In this document: positions 14,601 through 23,423 of the stretch, piece after piece | Layout of the letters: each line of letters opens with the position of its first letter | Numbering within the stretch: the first letter of the stretch is position 1 | Notes under the pieces: generated by a model | What the model was told of the DNA's origin: nothing | Databases searched by the model: none | The model's input: the letters and a program-made list of their open reading frames with translations, nothing else | Position numbers and translations under genes: made by a program | NCBI GenBank assembly: GCA_023410575.1 | Contig: JAEYPP010000063.1 | Span: 1 to 39,409 of the forward strand | Direction: 5' to 3' | From: Bacillota bacterium | GTDB taxonomy: Bacteria > Bacillota > Clostridia > Lachnospirales > Lachnospiraceae | DNA length: 39,409 nt

Positions 14601-16826
14601 ATGGCAGAACATTTAGAAGGTTATGTAGAAAGAATTGTATTCCGGAATAGTGAAAATGGTTATACCGTAATGAGTTTAATGAATGATGAGGATGAAATTA
14701 CGTGTGTAGGTACATTTTCATTTATTAATGAGGGTGAGTATCTTTCTTTAACTGGATCTTATACGGAACATCCAATGTATGGTGCCCAATTTACAGTAAG
14801 TGCCTATGAGATGAAGGAACCTGAGGATTTAATGTCAATGGAACGATATCTTGGTTCTGGAGCAATTAAAGGTGTTGGTACTGCATTAGCAGCAAGGATT
14901 GTAAGAAAGTTTAAGGAGAATACTTTTGCGATAATCGAATCGGAGCCAGAGCGTTTAGCAGAAGTGAAAGGTATAAGCGAGAAGATGGCGCGAGAGATTT
15001 ATCGACAGTTCTCTGAAAAACGTGAACTTCGAAATGCAATGTTATTCTTACAAAAGTATGGAATCTCTTTAAACCTAGCAGTTAAGATTTATAATCAGTA
15101 TGGAGAACGAATGTATTCTATCATCCAAGAGAATCCGTATCGTCTTGCAGAGGATATTAATGGTGTTGGATTTAAAATAGCAGATGAGATTGCAACGAAA
15201 GTAGGAATTCGCTCAGATTCTGATTACCGTGTTCGGGCTGGTATTTTATATACATTGTTACAAGGTGCCAATAATGGACATGTCTATCTTCCAAAGAGTC
15301 TTTTGATTTCTAAGACTTGTGAAACGTTATGTGTGGATACAGAAGCAGTTGAGCGACATCTAATCAGTCTTGCTTTTGAAAAGAAAATTATAATTAAAGA
15401 GGCAGAACCAGAGCCTCAGATTTATAGTATCATCTACTACTATACAGAATTAAATACAGCAAGTATGCTAACTGATTTAAATATAACATATGAGGTCATG
15501 GATACGCAGATTAGTACACGTCTTGCCAATATACAGAAGGAAGCAAAGATAGAGTTAGACGAGATGCAGCGTCAAGCTGTATACGAAGCAGTACGACATG
15601 GCTTGTTGATTATTACTGGTGGTCCTGGTACAGGAAAAACGACAACAATTAATACGATTTTACAATTCTTTGAAGCTGAAGGGATGGAGATGTTATTAGC
15701 AGCACCAACTGGTCGAGCTGCAAAGCGCATGAAGGAAACAACAGGCTATGAGGCTAGTACAATTCATCGAATGCTTGAAATTAGTAAGGGCATGGAAGAT
15801 AATGATGGCAGAATGATGTTTGAACGAAATGAAACGAATCCATTAGAAACTGATGTGATTATAGTGGATGAGATGTCAATGGTTGATATATCTTTAATGC
15901 ATTCTCTCTTAAAGGCAATTCCAGTTGGAACTCGTGTTATTTTAGTAGGAGATGTGAATCAGCTTCCAAGTGTCGGACCTGGAAATGTTTTAAGGGATAT
16001 TATTAATTCCAATGCTTTTCCAGTAGTTAAATTAACAAAGATTTTCCGACAAGCTTGTGAAAGTGATATTATTGTTAATGCCCATAAAATCAACTCAGGA
16101 GAGCATATCCGTTTGGATAATAAAAGTAAGGATTTCTTTTTGTTAAAAAGAGACGATGTGAATGTGATTACAAACGTTATTATTCAACTAGTACGTGATA
16201 AGATGCCAAAATATGTGAATGCATCTGCCTTTGATGTTCAAGTACTTACACCAATGCGTAAGGGTGAACTTGGTGTAGAACGATTGAATCAGGTATTGCA
16301 ACAATACTTAAATGCTCCTAGTGAGAATAAGAAAGAAAAAGAATATATGGGTACACTATTTCGTGAAGGCGATAAGGTAATGCAGATCAAGAATAATTAT
16401 CAGATTACGTGGGAGACAAAAAGCCGTTATGGAATAACAATTGAGAGTGGTATGGGTGTATTTAACGGTGATACAGGAATTATACGCGAAATCAATTTGT
16501 TTTCTGAGCAAGTAACAGTTGAATTTGATGAAGGAAGATTAGTTGAGTATCCATTTACGCAATTAGAAGAACTTGAGCTTGCATATGCAGTTACGATTCA
16601 TAAGTCACAAGGTAGCGAATATCCAGCCGTAGTACTTCCGATATTAAGTGGACCCCGTATGTTATTCAACCGTAATTTGCTATATACAGCAGTTACAAGA
16701 GCAAAACAGTGCGTTACTATAGTCGGTAGTGATACAACGGTGCAAAATATGATAGATAATGTCAGTGAAATGAAACGGTATTCTGGGCTTTGCGATAGAA
16801 TTATAGAAAGAAACACGTGCATGTAG
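14601..16826 (+). CDS. recD2: ATP-dependent 5'-3' DNA helicase RecD2
   Basis: 741 residues, start ATG 14601 behind AAGGGAGAG. It is a superfamily 1B helicase of the RecD2/YrrC type, acting in recombination and replication-fork repair without RecBC. An N-terminal OB-like region (1-80) is followed by helix-hairpin-helix motifs (AIKGVGTALAARIV; LAEVKGISEKMAREI; NGVGFKIADEIA). The motor then shows Walker A GGPGTGKT (340-347), APTGRAAKRM, motif II VDEMSMVD, GDVNQLPSVGPG, and C-terminal YAVTIHKSQGSEYP with YTAVTRAK. The length is typical of RecD2. It appears to be a single gene, with a terminator before it and an 88-base gap to the next gene. Confidence 0.95.
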   Translation: MAEHLEGYVERIVFRNSENGYTVMSLMNDEDEITCVGTFSFINEGEYLSLTGSYTEHPMYGAQFTVSAYEMKEPEDLMSMERYLGSGAIKGVGTALAARIVRKFKENTFAIIESEPERLAEVKGISEKMAREIYRQFSEKRELRNAMLFLQKYGISLNLAVKIYNQYGERMYSIIQENPYRLAEDINGVGFKIADEIATKVGIRSDSDYRVRAGILYTLLQGANNGHVYLPKSLLISKTCETLCVDTEAVERHLISLAFEKKIIIKEAEPEPQIYSIIYYYTELNTASMLTDLNITYEVMDTQISTRLANIQKEAKIELDEMQRQAVYEAVRHGLLIITGGPGTGKTTTINTILQFFEAEGMEMLLAAPTGRAAKRMKETTGYEASTIHRMLEISKGMEDNDGRMMFERNETNPLETDVIIVDEMSMVDISLMHSLLKAIPVGTRVILVGDVNQLPSVGPGNVLRDIINSNAFPVVKLTKIFRQACESDIIVNAHKINSGEHIRLDNKSKDFFLLKRDDVNVITNVIIQLVRDKMPKYVNASAFDVQVLTPMRKGELGVERLNQVLQQYLNAPSENKKEKEYMGTLFREGDKVMQIKNNYQITWETKSRYGITIESGMGVFNGDTGIIREINLFSEQVTVEFDEGRLVEYPFTQLEELELAYAVTIHKSQGSEYPAVVLPILSGPRMLFNRNLLYTAVTRAKQCVTIVGSDTTVQNMIDNVSEMKRYSGLCDRIIERNTCM

Positions 16827-16914
16827 TCAATATATGATGTATAATATTTTTAGGTGGTAATAAAGATTTTGTTGTCTATGTTACTAATCATAATAAATTT
16901 CGGAGGTATCTCTC

Positions 16915-17829
16915 ATGAATAAGACAGCTTTAGTAATAATGGCTGCAGGTATTGGAAGTAGATACGGTGGTGGTATCAAACAATTAGAGAAGGTTGGACC
17001 TAGTGGTGAGATTATTATGGACTATTCCATATATGATGCAATTGCTGCAGGTTTTGATAAAGTTGTATTTATCATTCGACACGATTTAGAGAAGGATTTT
17101 AAAGAAATCATAGGGGATCGTATTGCAAAGCAGATTGAAGTTGAATACGTTTACCAGGAGTTAGATAAACTACCAGATGGTTATTCTGTTCCTTTGGAAC
17201 GTAAAAAGCCATGGGGAACAGGCCAAGCAATTCTTTGTTGTAAAGATATTGTAAAGGAACCTTTTGCAGTTATTAATGCAGATGATTACTATGGAAAAGA
17301 AGGGTTTCTTAAAATTAATGAGTTTTTAAAGAACGTTGATCCAACTAAGAATACTTATTCTATGGCAGGATTTGTTTTAGGGAATACATTGAGTGATAAT
17401 GGTACGGTAACCAGAGGTGTTTGTCAGGTAGATGAACAAGGTTATTTAACGGACGTTGTTGAAACCTTTGGTATAGAGAAAAAAGGCGATGTATGTGTTG
17501 GTAAAGATGAAGCAGGTAATGAGGTAACAATAGCAATTGATAATTCAGTTTCTATGAATATGTGGGGCTTTACACCAAGCTTTTTACAAGAGTTAGAGAC
17601 AGGTTTTATCAGCTTCTTAGAGAATATAAAGCCAGAAGATATAAAAGTAGAGTATTTACTACCTACGGTTGTTGGTAATATGTTAAAGAAAGAGAAAGCA
17701 ACAGTTAAAGTCTTAAAGACGAATGATAAATGGTTTGGTGTTACATACCATGAAGATAAGCAGTCTGTTGTTGATTCTATCAAGGGTTTAGTTGCTCAAG
17801 GTAAATATCCAAGCAAATTATTCTCCTAA
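16915..17829 (+). CDS. Sugar-phosphate nucleotidyltransferase-like protein
   Basis: 304 residues, start ATG 16915 behind GGAGG. It has the N-terminal nucleotidyltransferase signature MAAGIGSRYGGGIKQL (residues 9-24; G-x-G-x-R loop), a metal-binding NADDYYG motif near 122 and KPWGTGQAI. Such enzymes join a sugar phosphate or similar alcohol phosphate to an NTP, releasing pyrophosphate. The C-terminal part (about 215-304) is variable. The substrate cannot be assigned: no sugar-pathway partner is adjacent, and the next genes are comF and yvyF. The 6-base gap to comF suggests co-transcription. Confidence 0.8.
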   Translation: MNKTALVIMAAGIGSRYGGGIKQLEKVGPSGEIIMDYSIYDAIAAGFDKVVFIIRHDLEKDFKEIIGDRIAKQIEVEYVYQELDKLPDGYSVPLERKKPWGTGQAILCCKDIVKEPFAVINADDYYGKEGFLKINEFLKNVDPTKNTYSMAGFVLGNTLSDNGTVTRGVCQVDEQGYLTDVVETFGIEKKGDVCVGKDEAGNEVTIAIDNSVSMNMWGFTPSFLQELETGFISFLENIKPEDIKVEYLLPTVVGNMLKKEKATVKVLKTNDKWFGVTYHEDKQSVVDSIKGLVAQGKYPSKLFS

Positions 17830-17835
17830 CTGTTT

Positions 17836-18567
17836 GTGGGTATGGCAAATTTATCCTTTTCTATCATGGATGTTGCTTTTCCAAGGCGATGTCCGTTATG
17901 TAATGAAATTGTAATACCAAAGGATAAGAAAGCATGTAAATTGTGTGTTGATAAGTTACCTATCATTTCTGAACCACGGTGCAAACGTTGTAGCAAACCA
18001 GTGGAAACACAAGAGCAGGAATATTGTTTTGATTGTATTAAATCAACACGACATTATGATTGCGGAATTTCAGTTTTTATGTATGAGGGGGCAATTAAGA
18101 AGTCTCTAATGGATTACAAGTTTCGTGGTTTAAAGCAATATGCAGAATTCTACGTGGAACAACTGATACTTCATGCAGGAGAAACGATAAAACAAATGGG
18201 GATTGATTATATAATTCCAATCCCGTTACATAAAAAAAAGCAGCGAGTTCGAGGTTTTAATCAGGCGCAACTATTAGCAGATGGAATATCAGAATATCTA
18301 GGGTTACCTGTGCTCAATGACGTATTGATACGTACGAAATTTACCACCCCTCAAAAGAAGTTAGATCCTAAGGAACGATTGCATAATCTGATACAGGCAT
18401 TTACGACTAAAAAAGAAAAAGAATTCATGATATGTAATAAGAAAATTTTAATTATAGACGATATATACACTACAGGAAGTACAATTGAAGCTTGTGCAAA
18501 TGTCTTGCAAAAGGCAGGTTGTGGAAATGTCTATTTTGTTACAGTATGCATAGGAAATGGATTTTAG
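17836..18567 (+). CDS. comF: ComF family protein (ComFC-like phosphoribosyltransferase fold)
   Basis: 243 residues if translation starts at GTG 17836; ATG 17842 is two codons later and equally possible, and neither has a strong ribosome binding site. The N-terminus carries a four-cysteine zinc finger (CPLC ... CKLC) and a second cysteine set (CKRC ... CFDC). The C-terminal half is a type I phosphoribosyltransferase fold: DYIIPIPLHKKKQRVRGFNQ and the PRPP-loop motif IIDDIYTTGST near residue 212. ComFC supports uptake of transforming DNA in competent bacteria; outside competence its role is unclear. ComF next to yvyF is the order found in B. subtilis. comFA is not present here. Confidence 0.88.
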   Translation: MGMANLSFSIMDVAFPRRCPLCNEIVIPKDKKACKLCVDKLPIISEPRCKRCSKPVETQEQEYCFDCIKSTRHYDCGISVFMYEGAIKKSLMDYKFRGLKQYAEFYVEQLILHAGETIKQMGIDYIIPIPLHKKKQRVRGFNQAQLLADGISEYLGLPVLNDVLIRTKFTTPQKKLDPKERLHNLIQAFTTKKEKEFMICNKKILIIDDIYTTGSTIEACANVLQKAGCGNVYFVTVCIGNGF

Positions 18568-18578
18568 GAGGAATGTAT

Positions 18579-18980
18579 ATGGATGTAAGAAATTGTAGAA
18601 ATTGTGGTCGCTTGTTTAATTATATCGGCGGAATACCTGTTTGTCCAACCTGCGCAAAGGAAGTTGAAGAGAAGTTTGGTGTTGTTAAGGAGTATATACG
18701 TGACAATCCTAAAGCAACAATCCAACAAGTATCGGACGACAATGATGTGAGTATACAGCAAATAAACAAGTGGATACGTGAAGAACGTTTATGTTTCTCT
18801 GAAGATTCTGTCGTTGGAATAAGTTGTGAAAACTGTGGCGCTATGATTCGTACGGGACGTTTTTGTGCTTCATGTAAAGACAAGCTTGCAAGCACTTTGA
18901 GTAGTGCTTATCAGAAACCAACTCCAGTACGCCAGAGAGATCCTAGAGATAGTGGTAAGATGAGATTTTTAGATCAATAA
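18579..18980 (+). CDS. yvyF: YvyF-type flagellar-locus protein (zinc-finger/HTH)
   Basis: 133 residues. The start is ATG 18579 because TAGGAGG (18565-18571), which contains the comF stop codon, sits 7 bases upstream; ATG 18573 would be too close. Domains in order: a zinc knuckle (CRNCGRLF ... CPTC, residues 5-30), a helix-turn-helix-like region (PKATIQQVSDDNDVSIQQINKWIREE, about 45-70), a second knuckle (CENCG ... CASC, about 87-107), and a basic tail. This matches the family annotated as YvyF/TIGR03826 flagellar operon protein, regulatory role suspected. In B. subtilis yvyF lies between comFC and flgM; here flgM does not follow and the unit ends at a terminator. Confidence 0.85.
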   Translation: MDVRNCRNCGRLFNYIGGIPVCPTCAKEVEEKFGVVKEYIRDNPKATIQQVSDDNDVSIQQINKWIREERLCFSEDSVVGISCENCGAMIRTGRFCASCKDKLASTLSSAYQKPTPVRQRDPRDSGKMRFLDQ

Positions 18981-18984
18981 AGTA

Positions 18985-19028
18985 AAGGGAGTATCATATC
19001 AGACTTATGTCCTTTATGATACTCCCTT
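18985..19028. terminator. Bidirectional terminator between yvyF and the cvfB-like gene
   Basis: A perfect 14-bp stem, AAGGGAGTATCATA (18985-18998) with TATGATACTCCCTT (19015-19028), has T-rich flanks in both directions. Confidence 0.85.
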
Positions 19029-19054
19029 ATTTGACACATTTACTTTGATAAGCG

Positions 19055-19897
19055 TTATAGTTTTCGTATGCCATCTTTCTCAATCGATATCTTTTTCTCT
19101 TTTAATAAATGGCCAATTGCGCGTTTGAATGCATTTTTTGAAAGATTGAATTCTTTTTTTAGAATATCAGGATCTGATTTATCATGGTAAGGTAAAAATC
19201 CATTATTCACAAGTAATTTATTATAGATGTGTTCTGCATCAATATCAAGCTGAAGATATGTCTTCTCACGAAGACTTAAATCAAGCTTACCGTCGGCTTG
19301 TACAAGAGTAACACGTGCATTCACGATTTGGCCTGGAATTAAAGGTTGGTGTAATTCTTTGTTTGGTATGAGAGCAGAGTATTTATTATCTACTGCAACA
19401 AAAGCCCCGAAAGCAGGTATAATTTCATAAACAATGCCTGTTACCTTATCATCTTTTTTATATTCCGAACTTGTTGATAACTTTTCATATATTTTCATCG
19501 TTGCACTAAGGCGTTTCGATTTATCAACATATAGACTCACTAAAACATTCTCACCAACAGTTAATTCTCTTGTTTGCTCCTTAAATGGTAAAAACAAGTC
19601 TTTGGGAATCCCCCAATCAAGAAACGCTCCAATATCAGTTACATCCTTTACTTTTAGAACATTGAGTTGTCCAAGTTCAAGAGTCGGTTCAATGCAAGTT
19701 GCAATTGGACGATCTTGTGAATCCTTATATACAAACACAGTAAATTTGTCCCCTACTTTTGTATGCTCTGGAACCTGGCTTTTTGGTAATAAAATTGTCT
19801 CACTCTTTTTCATCTCATCTTTTGCATCATAGAGGTAGACCCCAAATTCAGTTGTTTTAGCTACTTCTAATTCTTGTTTTTTTCCTAATTGTATCAT
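19055..19897 (-). CDS. cvfB: CvfB/YitL-like S1 RNA-binding protein
   Basis: 280 residues, start ATG 19897-19895 on the minus strand. Three S1-type beta-barrel modules run in order: about 5-60 (ATTEFGVYL-type start), about 70-130 (VLKVKDVTDIGAFLDWGIPKDLFLPF) and about 148-215 (GIVYEIIPAFGAFVAVDNKYSALIP). A C-terminal winged-helix region (about 225-280; NLSKNAFKRAIGHLLKEKKI) follows. This is the CvfB architecture, known from Staphylococcus as an RNA-binding virulence regulator; the function in Clostridia is unknown. It is the second gene of a minus-strand pair, 31 bases after the thioesterase. Confidence 0.88.
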   Translation of the reverse strand: MIQLGKKQELEVAKTTEFGVYLYDAKDEMKKSETILLPKSQVPEHTKVGDKFTVFVYKDSQDRPIATCIEPTLELGQLNVLKVKDVTDIGAFLDWGIPKDLFLPFKEQTRELTVGENVLVSLYVDKSKRLSATMKIYEKLSTSSEYKKDDKVTGIVYEIIPAFGAFVAVDNKYSALIPNKELHQPLIPGQIVNARVTLVQADGKLDLSLREKTYLQLDIDAEHIYNKLLVNNGFLPYHDKSDPDILKKEFNLSKNAFKRAIGHLLKEKKISIEKDGIRKL

Positions 19898-19928
19898 TCG
19901 GTATTCCTTTCATGTATTGTAATTCTGG

Positions 19929-20639
19929 TTACTTTTGTTCAACAAATTGGACGATCACATATGGAAGATTATCCTCATCAGCTAAGACGACCGTCATCAT
20001 TGATTCTTCGATATGCACTAGTGGATAAATGGTATCTCCTAACAAAGCAGATTTTCGGTATTCCGCACGTACTTCCTTTATGTGAAAATCTACTGGTACA
20101 TAGTCTTGGGCCAGACGTATGTACTGACTATTATTGACATGGTGAAACATATCAAGCAAGGAAGTCGTTATAATGAATGGTGCTAAAGCTGACAAAGATT
20201 TTGGAATTGATATTTTGCGATCACAATATTGCATTGGATATGGGGGTTCTAAAGAGTAAGCATAAGTATCGCTTTCTTGTGTTTTTACTGGATGATGTTG
20301 TTCGGTGTCCATTAACACCCAGATAGAATTAGCCACAGCAGCTACGTTCTTTTGTTGATCTAGTAGAATGAAATTACGATATCCATACATACTTTTAAAA
20401 GCATATGGCCATGTACCGATTGTTATTTTCTCATTTACCTCTGGAAAACGATTGATCACAAGCTGCCAGGAACACATAATCCAAGCACGATGCCTTCGAT
20501 TCCAATAATCAATCCCTACGCCAACATCTTCTGAGTGGAATGTGCTGCAATCCTGAAAGTAATTAATGATTGAGGCAGGTGTCATTACCTTTTGATAATT
20601 AGTTTCACTATATCTAACTCTGCTATCAAAACTATACAT
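19929..20639 (-). CDS. Acyl-ACP thioesterase family protein
   Basis: 236 residues, start ATG 20639-20637 with GGAGG upstream (minus strand). Double hot-dog fold: first half with YSETNYQKVMTPASIINYFQDCS, second half with the signature DMFHHVNNSQYIRLAQDY (His/Asn region near residue 166). These enzymes release fatty acids from acyl carrier protein in the cytoplasm. The length fits the bacterial FatA/FatB-like family. It leads the pair with the cvfB-like gene and is divergent from the CPBP protease across 178 bases. Chain-length preference cannot be read. Confidence 0.88.
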   Translation of the reverse strand: MYSFDSRVRYSETNYQKVMTPASIINYFQDCSTFHSEDVGVGIDYWNRRHRAWIMCSWQLVINRFPEVNEKITIGTWPYAFKSMYGYRNFILLDQQKNVAAVANSIWVLMDTEQHHPVKTQESDTYAYSLEPPYPMQYCDRKISIPKSLSALAPFIITTSLLDMFHHVNNSQYIRLAQDYVPVDFHIKEVRAEYRKSALLGDTIYPLVHIEESMMTVVLADEDNLPYVIVQFVEQK

Positions 20640-20755
20640 ATATTGTCATCCTCCGTGCGATAATATCAGCTATTGCCTTCTAACGCAGTATTATGCTAAT
20701 TATATCACGTTTTTTATATTATTAATACTTAATAAAGAGTGAAATGTAAATTTCA

Positions 20756-20783
20756 TTGCACAAACGATGTTTCATGATATAAT
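20756..20783 (+). promoter_or_regulatory. Promoter of the CPBP protease gene
   Basis: -35 TTGCAC (20756-20761), 16-base spacer, -10 TATAAT (20778-20783) with extended -10 TGA directly before it. Confidence 0.75.
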
Positions 20784-20817
20784 TAGGAGAGTAATAGTAA
20801 AAGAGGTGATTATAGCG

Positions 20818-21732
20818 ATGTTACGATATCGAGAGGTTAATAATTTTTATTTAATTACAGTTTTAGCTATAATAACTGCGGGTTTTATTCCATTAGGAGT
20901 TTTATTCCCGAGTTATGCTGCCTTATTTTTTATATCACAACTTATTACGGTATTGCCATCCCTATTTTATTTGATGAAAACGAAACAAAATTATGTTGAG
21001 GCAGTTGGATTAAGAAAAGTATCCTTGTCAAATGTCGCCTTATTAGTTTTCTTTGCATTTTGTATGTCGAGTGTAATGACCTTTATCAATGCTTTATCAA
21101 AGGTCTTTGCTAAAGATTTGATTACGGATACATTAACTAATACTTCAAAAGAGAATCCTTTTTTTATTTCATTGATTTGTATTGCGATTTTACCAGCAAT
21201 TTTTGAAGAAAGCATTTATCGAGGAATATTTTATCAAGAATACCGGAAAGTAAATCCATTAGGAGCTATATTTTTGAGTGCCTTCTTATTTGGATTACTA
21301 CACGGAAATCTAAATCAGTTTACTTATGCTTTTATTATGGGTGTGGTATTTGCTTTCGTAATTGAAGCTACGGATTCAATTCTATCTACAATGATTATTC
21401 ATTTTGTAATTAATGGAAGCTCTGTTGTACTACTCTATGCAATGCAAAAGTTTATTCCTGACTATGAGAATTATTATTTAGAAGCAACGAAAAAGATAGA
21501 TTTAACTTTTAGTTACGTAGTACGTATGTATGGGCCAGGTGCACTCATTTTTGCCGTAGCAGGTTATTTTATATTTATGAGAATTGCAAAGAATTGTGGA
21601 AGATGGGAACATATAAAACAACTCTTTAAGATAAAAGGGAAAGTTCCTTTTCAAAGGCTATTTACAGTGCCATTAGTTATTGCAATTGTAATACTAATTT
21701 TTTTGATTATTGGTAATGAGATTGCAATATAA
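20818..21732 (+). CDS. CPBP family intramembrane metalloprotease
   Basis: 304 residues from ATG 20818, chosen for AGAGGTGAT (20802-20810); an in-frame start 17 codons upstream would overlap the -10 box. About eight hydrophobic helices are visible. The Abi/CAAX-protease (Rce1-like) motifs are intact: Glu130-Glu131-SIY-Arg135, His162 in FGLLHG, and His195 with Asn199 in HFVIN. The family cleaves substrates inside the membrane or protects against bacteriocins; no bacteriocin gene lies nearby, so the substrate is unknown. It is transcribed from its own promoter and divergent from the thioesterase gene. trxB follows after 92 bases. Confidence 0.87.
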   Translation: MLRYREVNNFYLITVLAIITAGFIPLGVLFPSYAALFFISQLITVLPSLFYLMKTKQNYVEAVGLRKVSLSNVALLVFFAFCMSSVMTFINALSKVFAKDLITDTLTNTSKENPFFISLICIAILPAIFEESIYRGIFYQEYRKVNPLGAIFLSAFLFGLLHGNLNQFTYAFIMGVVFAFVIEATDSILSTMIIHFVINGSSVVLLYAMQKFIPDYENYYLEATKKIDLTFSYVVRMYGPGALIFAVAGYFIFMRIAKNCGRWEHIKQLFKIKGKVPFQRLFTVPLVIAIVILIFLIIGNEIAI

Positions 21733-21824
21733 GTTTCAAAAGGATAAGAATGTCTAGTATATTGTGAGGATAAAAATGGGTATGCAAGCTTAATATGCAT
21801 AACTTATAACGTATAGGAGGAAAT

Positions 21825-22751
21825 ATGGAAGAGAGAATGTATGATGTAGTAATTATTGGATCTGGCCCGGCAGGCCTTTGCGCTGCTATCTATGCAGCAC
21901 GTGCCGAACTTTTAGCGGTTGTAATTGAAAAGGAACCAATGAGTGGTGGACAGATTATTAATACGTATGAGGTTGATAATTATCCAGGATTGCCTGGGAT
22001 TGGTGGATTTGATCTAGGATTAAAGTTTCGTGAGCACTGTGACAAATTGGGGGTAAACCATATTTATGATGAGGTTAAAAGTATTGAAACGTCGGCGAAT
22101 GAAAAAAGAATCATCCTTTCCAATGGAAAAACTATTGTAACGAAAACGGTAATAATAGCAACAGGTGCAAGGAATCGTAAACTGGATGTCCCAGGTGAGG
22201 AAGAGTATAGTGGCAGGGGAGTTTCTTATTGTGCTACTTGTGATGGAGCTTTTTTTAAGAATAGAGTCGTTGCAGTTATCGGTGGAGGTGACGTTGCAGT
22301 TGAGGATGCAATTTTTCTTGCTCGTCTTTGCAAAAAGGTCTACGTAATTCATAGAAGAGATGAGTTCCGAGCAGCAAAAACTTTATCAACTCGACTGATG
22401 CAGTTAGAAAATGTTGAGATTCTCTGGAATCAGACAGTATCATCGATTCAGGGAGAGGATACGGTACGTTCTATTGTAATTAAAGACAAAGTAACACAGC
22501 AAGAGAATGAGATTTCTGTTGATGGTATTTTTGTAGCAGTTGGTACAATTCCTAATTCAGCGGTGGGGGAAGGTTTAGTTGCACTTGATCCATCTGGCTA
22601 CATTATTGCAGATGAGACATGTAAAACTAATATTAATGGTATATTTGCAGCAGGAGATGTACGTACGAAGCAACTACGTCAGGTTGTTACAGCGGCAGCA
22701 GATGGAGCGAATGCAATTACAAGTATTGAGAATTATCTTATAGAGTATTAA
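21825..22751 (+). CDS. trxB: Thioredoxin reductase
   Basis: 308 residues, start ATG 21825 behind TAGGAGG. It is an FAD/NADPH disulfide reductase of the low-molecular-weight type that keeps thioredoxin reduced in the cytoplasm. FAD-binding GSGPAGLCAAIYAARA is near the N-terminus. The redox pair is Cys136-A-T-Cys139 followed by Asp, and the NADPH site is IGGGDVAVEDA (about 153-163). The C-terminal GIFAAGDVRTKQLRQVVTAAADG is also present. The length is normal. In some Clostridia related enzymes use ferredoxin instead of NADPH; HRRDEFRA carries the arginines that normally bind the NADPH phosphate, favouring NADPH. Confidence 0.94.
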   Translation: MEERMYDVVIIGSGPAGLCAAIYAARAELLAVVIEKEPMSGGQIINTYEVDNYPGLPGIGGFDLGLKFREHCDKLGVNHIYDEVKSIETSANEKRIILSNGKTIVTKTVIIATGARNRKLDVPGEEEYSGRGVSYCATCDGAFFKNRVVAVIGGGDVAVEDAIFLARLCKKVYVIHRRDEFRAAKTLSTRLMQLENVEILWNQTVSSIQGEDTVRSIVIKDKVTQQENEISVDGIFVAVGTIPNSAVGEGLVALDPSGYIIADETCKTNINGIFAAGDVRTKQLRQVVTAAADGANAITSIENYLIEY

Positions 22752-22964
22752 AACTTTTCATTAGGCTTTTGTTATGACACGAAAAAGTTCAAGTGCACGA
22801 CAAAAGATATATATTATTTCTGACAATTGTCTTAATATAAAGAAAATAATGAAAATAAAAATCCACCTAAATATCTATTGACTTTTTTTCTATTAGGCAT
22901 TTTGCACAAATGGCATGCAAAAATTGGTAAAAATTGGATAATTTAAAAATATGAAAAATCTTCA

Positions 22965-23044
22965 AGTGGATAATTATCCACAATAAAAACCATGTATTTT
23001 ATTCATTTTCAAAGTTATACACCAAGTTATCCACATTATCCACA
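22965..23044. promoter_or_regulatory. DnaA-box cluster
   Basis: Three perfect TTATCCACA boxes lie at 22974-22982, 23027-23035 and 23036-23044, the last two directly adjacent. Near matches are AGTGGATAA (22965-22973, minus orientation, abutting the first box head to head), TTATACACC (23015-23023) and TGTGTATGA (23065-23073). AT-rich DNA follows. It could be a DnaA titration or regulatory site, or a secondary origin-like site. Genes on both sides run mainly in the same direction, which argues against oriC. Confidence 0.75.
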
Positions 23045-23319
23045 AACTCTCAGTGCGTTTTGTTTGTGTATGAATGCTGTCAAGTTCGAATATGTGTTTT
23101 GTAGGGATTGTAAAAATCAACAATCAGACATTTTTTTTTAAAAGACATACTTGACAAGTATATTGTCGGATAAAAGATAATATTATTTATAAATATGTTA
23201 TTATAATGTCGAAAAGTATAAATAGGTAAAGAAATATAGCTAATTAGAATAAACGAAATAAAACAAAAGAAATTATTTATGTGGATATTGTCGTTTTCGG
23301 AATATTCATAGGGAAAGGG

Positions 23320-23348
23320 TTGTGATTAATTACAGACTGTGCTATAAT
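23320..23348 (+). promoter_or_regulatory. Promoter of hpf
   Basis: -35 TTGTGA (23320-23325), 17-base spacer, -10 TATAAT (23343-23348), leaving a leader of about 70 bases before the ATG at 23424. Confidence 0.72.
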
Positions 23349-23423
23349 AAATATAACATATCAACGGAGAAAGTAATAATTCTACGGTATGTGTGAATAT
23401 CAGACAGTAAGGAGTTGGTCATT

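Larger units (their letters stand above)
22752..23423. other. 672-base gene-free region between trxB and hpf
   Basis: No open frame of note. It holds a weak hairpin after trxB (AACTTTTC/GAAAAAGTT, 22755-22790), a GACAATTGTC palindrome (about 22823), and an imperfect TTTTGCA/TGCAAAA inverted repeat (22900-22922). A DnaA-box cluster lies at 22965-23044. Very AT-rich DNA (23110-23280) with a consensus TTGACA at 23151 but a poor -10 follows, and then the hpf promoter (23320-23348). Confidence 0.8.

Noticed and set aside
23087..23100. LexA-like CGAATATGTGTTTT near the DnaA boxes
   Set aside because: Only one arm is good; the other has lost its final CG, and neither flanking gene is an SOS gene.
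22752..23423. Reading the DnaA-box region as the chromosomal origin
   Set aside because: dnaA, dnaN, recF and gyr genes are absent and gene direction does not diverge here.
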